From Robiginitomaculum sp. (GTDB lineage: Bacteria > Pseudomonadota > Alphaproteobacteria > Caulobacterales > Maricaulaceae), in NCBI GenBank assembly GCA_027071965.1, contig JALSYJ010000331.1, forward strand, positions 1 through 6,828: a stretch of DNA of 6,828 nucleotides, read 5' to 3'. Each line of letters starts with the position of its first letter. The first letter of the stretch is position 1. The notes beneath the pieces are model-generated. The model was not told the DNA's origin, searched no databases, and saw nothing but the letters and a program-made list of their open reading frames with translations. The position numbers and the translations under genes were made by a program. Below, in pieces: positions 4,434 through 6,828 of this stretch.

Positions 4434-5873
4434 TCAGGCCGCAATGCCCAAAACCTTGCCCAGAGCATCACCGAAATAACTGTGATCAATGCCAAGCACC
4501 AATACCACGAACACGAAGATCGGAGCCACATACTTCACCAAGCCGAATAATACGCTGCGCAGGACAATACCTGAACCGGCCATCTGCTCATCAACCAGCG
4601 GCTTTTTCATCTTCCAGCCAACAAATAATACGGTCAAGAACCCGGCCAATGGCAACATGACAGCGCCAGTAATTTTACCGTCAATTACATCCATGAACCC
4701 GTCTATAAAAATTGATCCGGTTCCAAGCACCCACAACAGGCAGCCCATAATCAGAGCGGCGCGGCGGCGGCTGATCTGAAACTTCTCAATCACCCAGGAC
4801 ACCGCAGGCTCCAGCAGGGAAATTGACGAGGTCACAGCAGCAAAAATTGCCAAAAAGAAAAATGCTGCTCCAATGAGCTTACCACCCGGAGCCGAAGACA
4901 GGGCAATTGGCAGGGTCTCAAAAAACAGTCCGGCACCGGAATTCACATCCAGCCCATGAGCAAAAACAATCGGGAAAATAGCCAGACCTGCGATAAGTGC
5001 CACTCCGGTGTCTGTCAGACCGATAACAATCGCTGATCTTGGAATATTGATGCTTTTTGGCAAATACGAGCCATATGTGATCATAATCGCACTGCCTAAG
5101 CCAATAGAAAAGAAAGCCTGCCCCAGGGCACGGGTTACCACCTCTGGCGTAACTACGCTAAAGTCCGGCATGAACAGGAATCTCAATGCTTCGGTGGCGC
5201 CATTGCTGGAGGTTTGATCTGCGGCGGGAATTTTAGTGGAAAAACCACTCCATAAACTGTAGATTGAAAGGGCAAATAACAAGAAGAAAAACAATGGCAT
5301 CAGGACTTTTGCTGCCCATTCAATTCCATTGTTTACACCCCGCGCAACCAGCCAAGTGGTAAGAGCAACAAATGCGCTAAATGCCCACAAAACCCCCAAT
5401 CCAGTAGGCGAAAACCCTGTGAAATTCTCCCTTGTTTCGGCGAATTGACCTGCAATTTGTACTACTGTCTGACCATCGAATGCACCAAATAAGAACTTAG
5501 GGATATAGATAATCACCCAGGCTGCAACCACGCAATAAAAACTAACGATCAAAAAAGAGGCAACAGTTCCAATCCATGCCAAAACGCTCCAGTTTTCATT
5601 CTTGCCTGATTTCCTGGCAATATCTGATACGCTGCGAATAGCGCTATTGGCATCGCCGGCACGACCAATAATAAACTCACTCATCAAAACCGGAATGCCC
5701 ACCAGCAAAACGCAGGAAAGATAAATGATTATAAAGGCGCCGCCACCATTTTGACCCGCTTCAGCAGAAAACCGCCATAAATTACCAAGGCCAACTGATG
5801 AACCAACGGCGGCCATAACAAAGGCAAACCTTGATGACCATTGATCATGTGAGACGGATACCGGCCCTGCCAT
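4434..5873 (-). CDS. Sodium-dependent transporter, NSS/SNF family
   Basis: This 479-residue inner-membrane protein is a sodium-coupled symporter of the neurotransmitter:sodium symporter family (LeuT fold), which in bacteria usually imports amino acids. SSRFAFVMAAVGSSVGLGN (13-31) followed by LWRF is the family's unwound TM1 signature with substrate and Na+ ligands. QNGGGAFIIIY and LVGIPVLMSEFIIGR (41-71) cover the start of TM2. FFSIGLGSAIMITYGSY (254-270) is the unwound TM6. T348-S349-S350 in TM8 corresponds to a Na+-binding Thr-Ser in LeuT. About eleven membrane segments can be counted, as in many bacterial members, against twelve in LeuT. D288 in TM7 lies in the region where chloride-independent bacterial members carry an acidic residue. 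The frame stays open upstream to 5948, but the ATG at 5873 is chosen because GGGGAG (5885-5880) lies 6 nt before it and the family N-terminus starts there. Substrate is undetermined. It diverges from the PAS gene. Confidence 0.95.
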   Translation of the reverse strand: MAGPVSVSHDQWSSRFAFVMAAVGSSVGLGNLWRFSAEAGQNGGGAFIIIYLSCVLLVGIPVLMSEFIIGRAGDANSAIRSVSDIARKSGKNENWSVLAWIGTVASFLIVSFYCVVAAWVIIYIPKFLFGAFDGQTVVQIAGQFAETRENFTGFSPTGLGVLWAFSAFVALTTWLVARGVNNGIEWAAKVLMPLFFFLLFALSIYSLWSGFSTKIPAADQTSSNGATEALRFLFMPDFSVVTPEVVTRALGQAFFSIGLGSAIMITYGSYLPKSINIPRSAIVIGLTDTGVALIAGLAIFPIVFAHGLDVNSGAGLFFETLPIALSSAPGGKLIGAAFFFLAIFAAVTSSISLLEPAVSWVIEKFQISRRRAALIMGCLLWVLGTGSIFIDGFMDVIDGKITGAVMLPLAGFLTVLFVGWKMKKPLVDEQMAGSGIVLRSVLFGLVKYVAPIFVFVVLVLGIDHSYFGDALGKVLGIAA

Positions 5874-6056
5874 ATTACTCTCCCCAATCTGTGTTACACT
5901 TTGACAGTTATTTCGCCGCAATTTGGCCTGCCTTTGTCCTTTGGTCAATAAAATAGCGCAAGTTTACATGGTAATTTAATCCGATAACCAAACTGAAAGC
6001 ATATTGTCATACGTTACTGAAAAGGCCTGCCGCCAAACACCCAAGGATCCGGTGAA
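5874..6056. promoter_or_regulatory. Divergent control region between transporter and PAS gene
   Basis: This 183-bp region must hold promoters for both directions. For the transporter, TTGGTT followed after 17 nt by TGTAAA can be read on the minus strand within about 5965-5995, a modest match. For the PAS gene, TTGGTC (5941-5946) and TTTAAT (5975-5980) occur on the plus strand but not at standard spacing; TTGACA (5901-5906) has no good -10 partner. A dyad GTGTTACAC (5891-5899) sits inside CTGT...ACAG (5889-5907), just upstream of the transporter's ribosome-binding site, where a repressor could bind. GGCCTGCC is repeated directly near 5925 and 6024. All of these are weak predictions. Confidence 0.3.
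5880..5885 (-). promoter_or_regulatory. Strong ribosome-binding site deciding the transporter start
   Basis: On the minus strand GGGGAG ends 6 nt before the ATG at 5873-5871. This is the best Shine-Dalgarno match seen in the window and rules in favour of this start over the in-frame ATG 25 codons upstream. Confidence 0.75.
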
Positions 6057-6828
6057 ATGATCAAAAACAGCATTAACAGCAATAATGCGTCCATTGAACA
6101 ACAACCCAATGAAAGAGCTGTTATCAAAGACAATACTCCGGCATCAGATATTCTTGGTTCGCCCAATTTACGCGAAATGGCCGAAAAAATGAGTGGAACT
6201 GGCTCATGGAGATATTCAAAAGCATGCCGTGAATTGCTTATCTCCAAAAACGCCTACGCGATTTTTGATCTGGACGAAAATACAGATATCATTCGGCATA
6301 TGATCCGACTGCTACCACGAAATATTGCCCTCTCAATAAACAAGAAGGTCGCAGACTGCCTGTCAAATGGTGAGCCATTTAGCATTGATTACCAGTTTCG
6401 CTCCACCTCTGGAGTATTGTATCACGGAACCATATTCGGTGAAGCTGAACGTGATCATGGCGGCGCTATAATTGCTGTTGTCGGGATTATTCGCGATCTG
6501 ACATTGCAAAGCAATCTGCAATATGAAAACCGCATGTTTTTGCGCACGGCCAAACTTGGATCGCTACAGGTGGATGGTGAAAACCAGATAGTGACCTTAT
6601 CTCCTGAAGCTGCGCAATTACTGGGTTATGAGGAAAAACCCTTGCAAGTTAGAATCGGGGAATGGCACAGCAGTATCCACCCAGATGATCTTGATCAGGC
6701 TATAAAATCCTGTGAGGGGGGGCTGCAGTCTGCAAAAACCAACACTTGTTGTTATCGCCTGCGTCATCAAAATGGTGAGTGGAGATGGTTTGAAATCCGC
6801 TCTCAGGCACTTCACGACAATCAGGACA
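6057..6828 (+). CDS. PAS-domain sensory protein, N-terminal part only
   Basis: The frame is open from the ATG at 6057 to the right edge (257 residues seen) without a stop. AAGGA (6043-6047) lies 9 nt before the ATG. Residues 1-45 are polar, Asn/Glu-rich and probably unstructured. There is no membrane segment, so it is probably a soluble cytoplasmic sensor. Residues about 46-150 look like a divergent PAS domain (GTGSWRYS at 47-54, then the strand pattern FSIDYQFRSTSGVLYHG at 108-124 and IIAVVGIIRDLT at 138-149). A second PAS domain runs from about 162 to beyond the edge, with SIHPDDLDQA (206-215) and YRLRHQNGEWRWFEIR (233-248), the hallmark of the PAS_3 type. Such tandem PAS modules usually precede a histidine kinase or a GGDEF/EAL domain. 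The output domain lies outside the window, so the enzyme class is unknown. No haem, flavin or other ligand residue is evident. Confidence 0.85.
   Translation, partial: MIKNSINSNNASIEQQPNERAVIKDNTPASDILGSPNLREMAEKMSGTGSWRYSKACRELLISKNAYAIFDLDENTDIIRHMIRLLPRNIALSINKKVADCLSNGEPFSIDYQFRSTSGVLYHGTIFGEAERDHGGAIIAVVGIIRDLTLQSNLQYENRMFLRTAKLGSLQVDGENQIVTLSPEAAQLLGYEEKPLQVRIGEWHSSIHPDDLDQAIKSCEGGLQSAKTNTCCYRLRHQNGEWRWFEIRSQALHDNQD

Noticed and set aside
6014..6247. 77-codon minus-strand open frame
   Set aside because: Overlaps the start of the PAS gene on the opposite strand; the PAS frame has a ribosome-binding site and domain motifs, this one has neither.

Overview
The window most resembles a chromosomal segment of an alphaproteobacterium with moderate-to-low GC. 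This is an inference from gene content: the two glycosyltransferase-like proteins, the DHHRG-type methyltransferase and the IPFxGVVR lipoprotein are all of kinds I associate with that class. No taxonomic marker gene is present. There is no CRISPR array, transposase, integrase, restriction system or toxin-antitoxin pair. I see no clear new defence or metabolic system; the least explained stretch is the structured non-coding region at about 2497-3095.

Layout. At the left edge, bases 1-13 on the minus strand look like the first 13 nucleotides of a tRNA (7-nt acceptor strand, T8, A9, GCTC). A plausible tRNA promoter lies upstream, so the tRNA and the next gene diverge. On the plus strand, 164-853 encodes a small outer-membrane-type lipoprotein of unknown function. 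It is followed by a pair of glycosyltransferase-like genes (965-1696 and 1693-2496) joined by an ATGA stop/start overlap. From 2497 to 3095 there is no convincing gene. This stretch contains several inverted repeats that can pair in mutually exclusive ways, an extended -10 promoter, and a stem followed by nine Ts; together these could define a roughly 180-nt small RNA.

On the minus strand, reading right to left, come a sodium-dependent neurotransmitter-symporter-family transporter (4434-5873), an uncharacterised lipoprotein (3704-4321) and a class I SAM-dependent methyltransferase (3096-3707). The lipoprotein and methyltransferase overlap by ATGA and have their own candidate promoter (4385-4413), so they form a bicistronic unit probably separable from the transporter. 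On the plus strand, diverging from the transporter, a PAS-domain protein starts at 6057 and runs off the right edge.

How the genes may work together. The two glycosyltransferase-like proteins probably act in sequence or as partners on one surface-glycan substrate. The lipoprotein and methyltransferase are translationally coupled, but nothing in the sequence says what is methylated. The PAS protein is probably the sensory half of a kinase or cyclic-di-GMP enzyme whose output domain lies outside the window.
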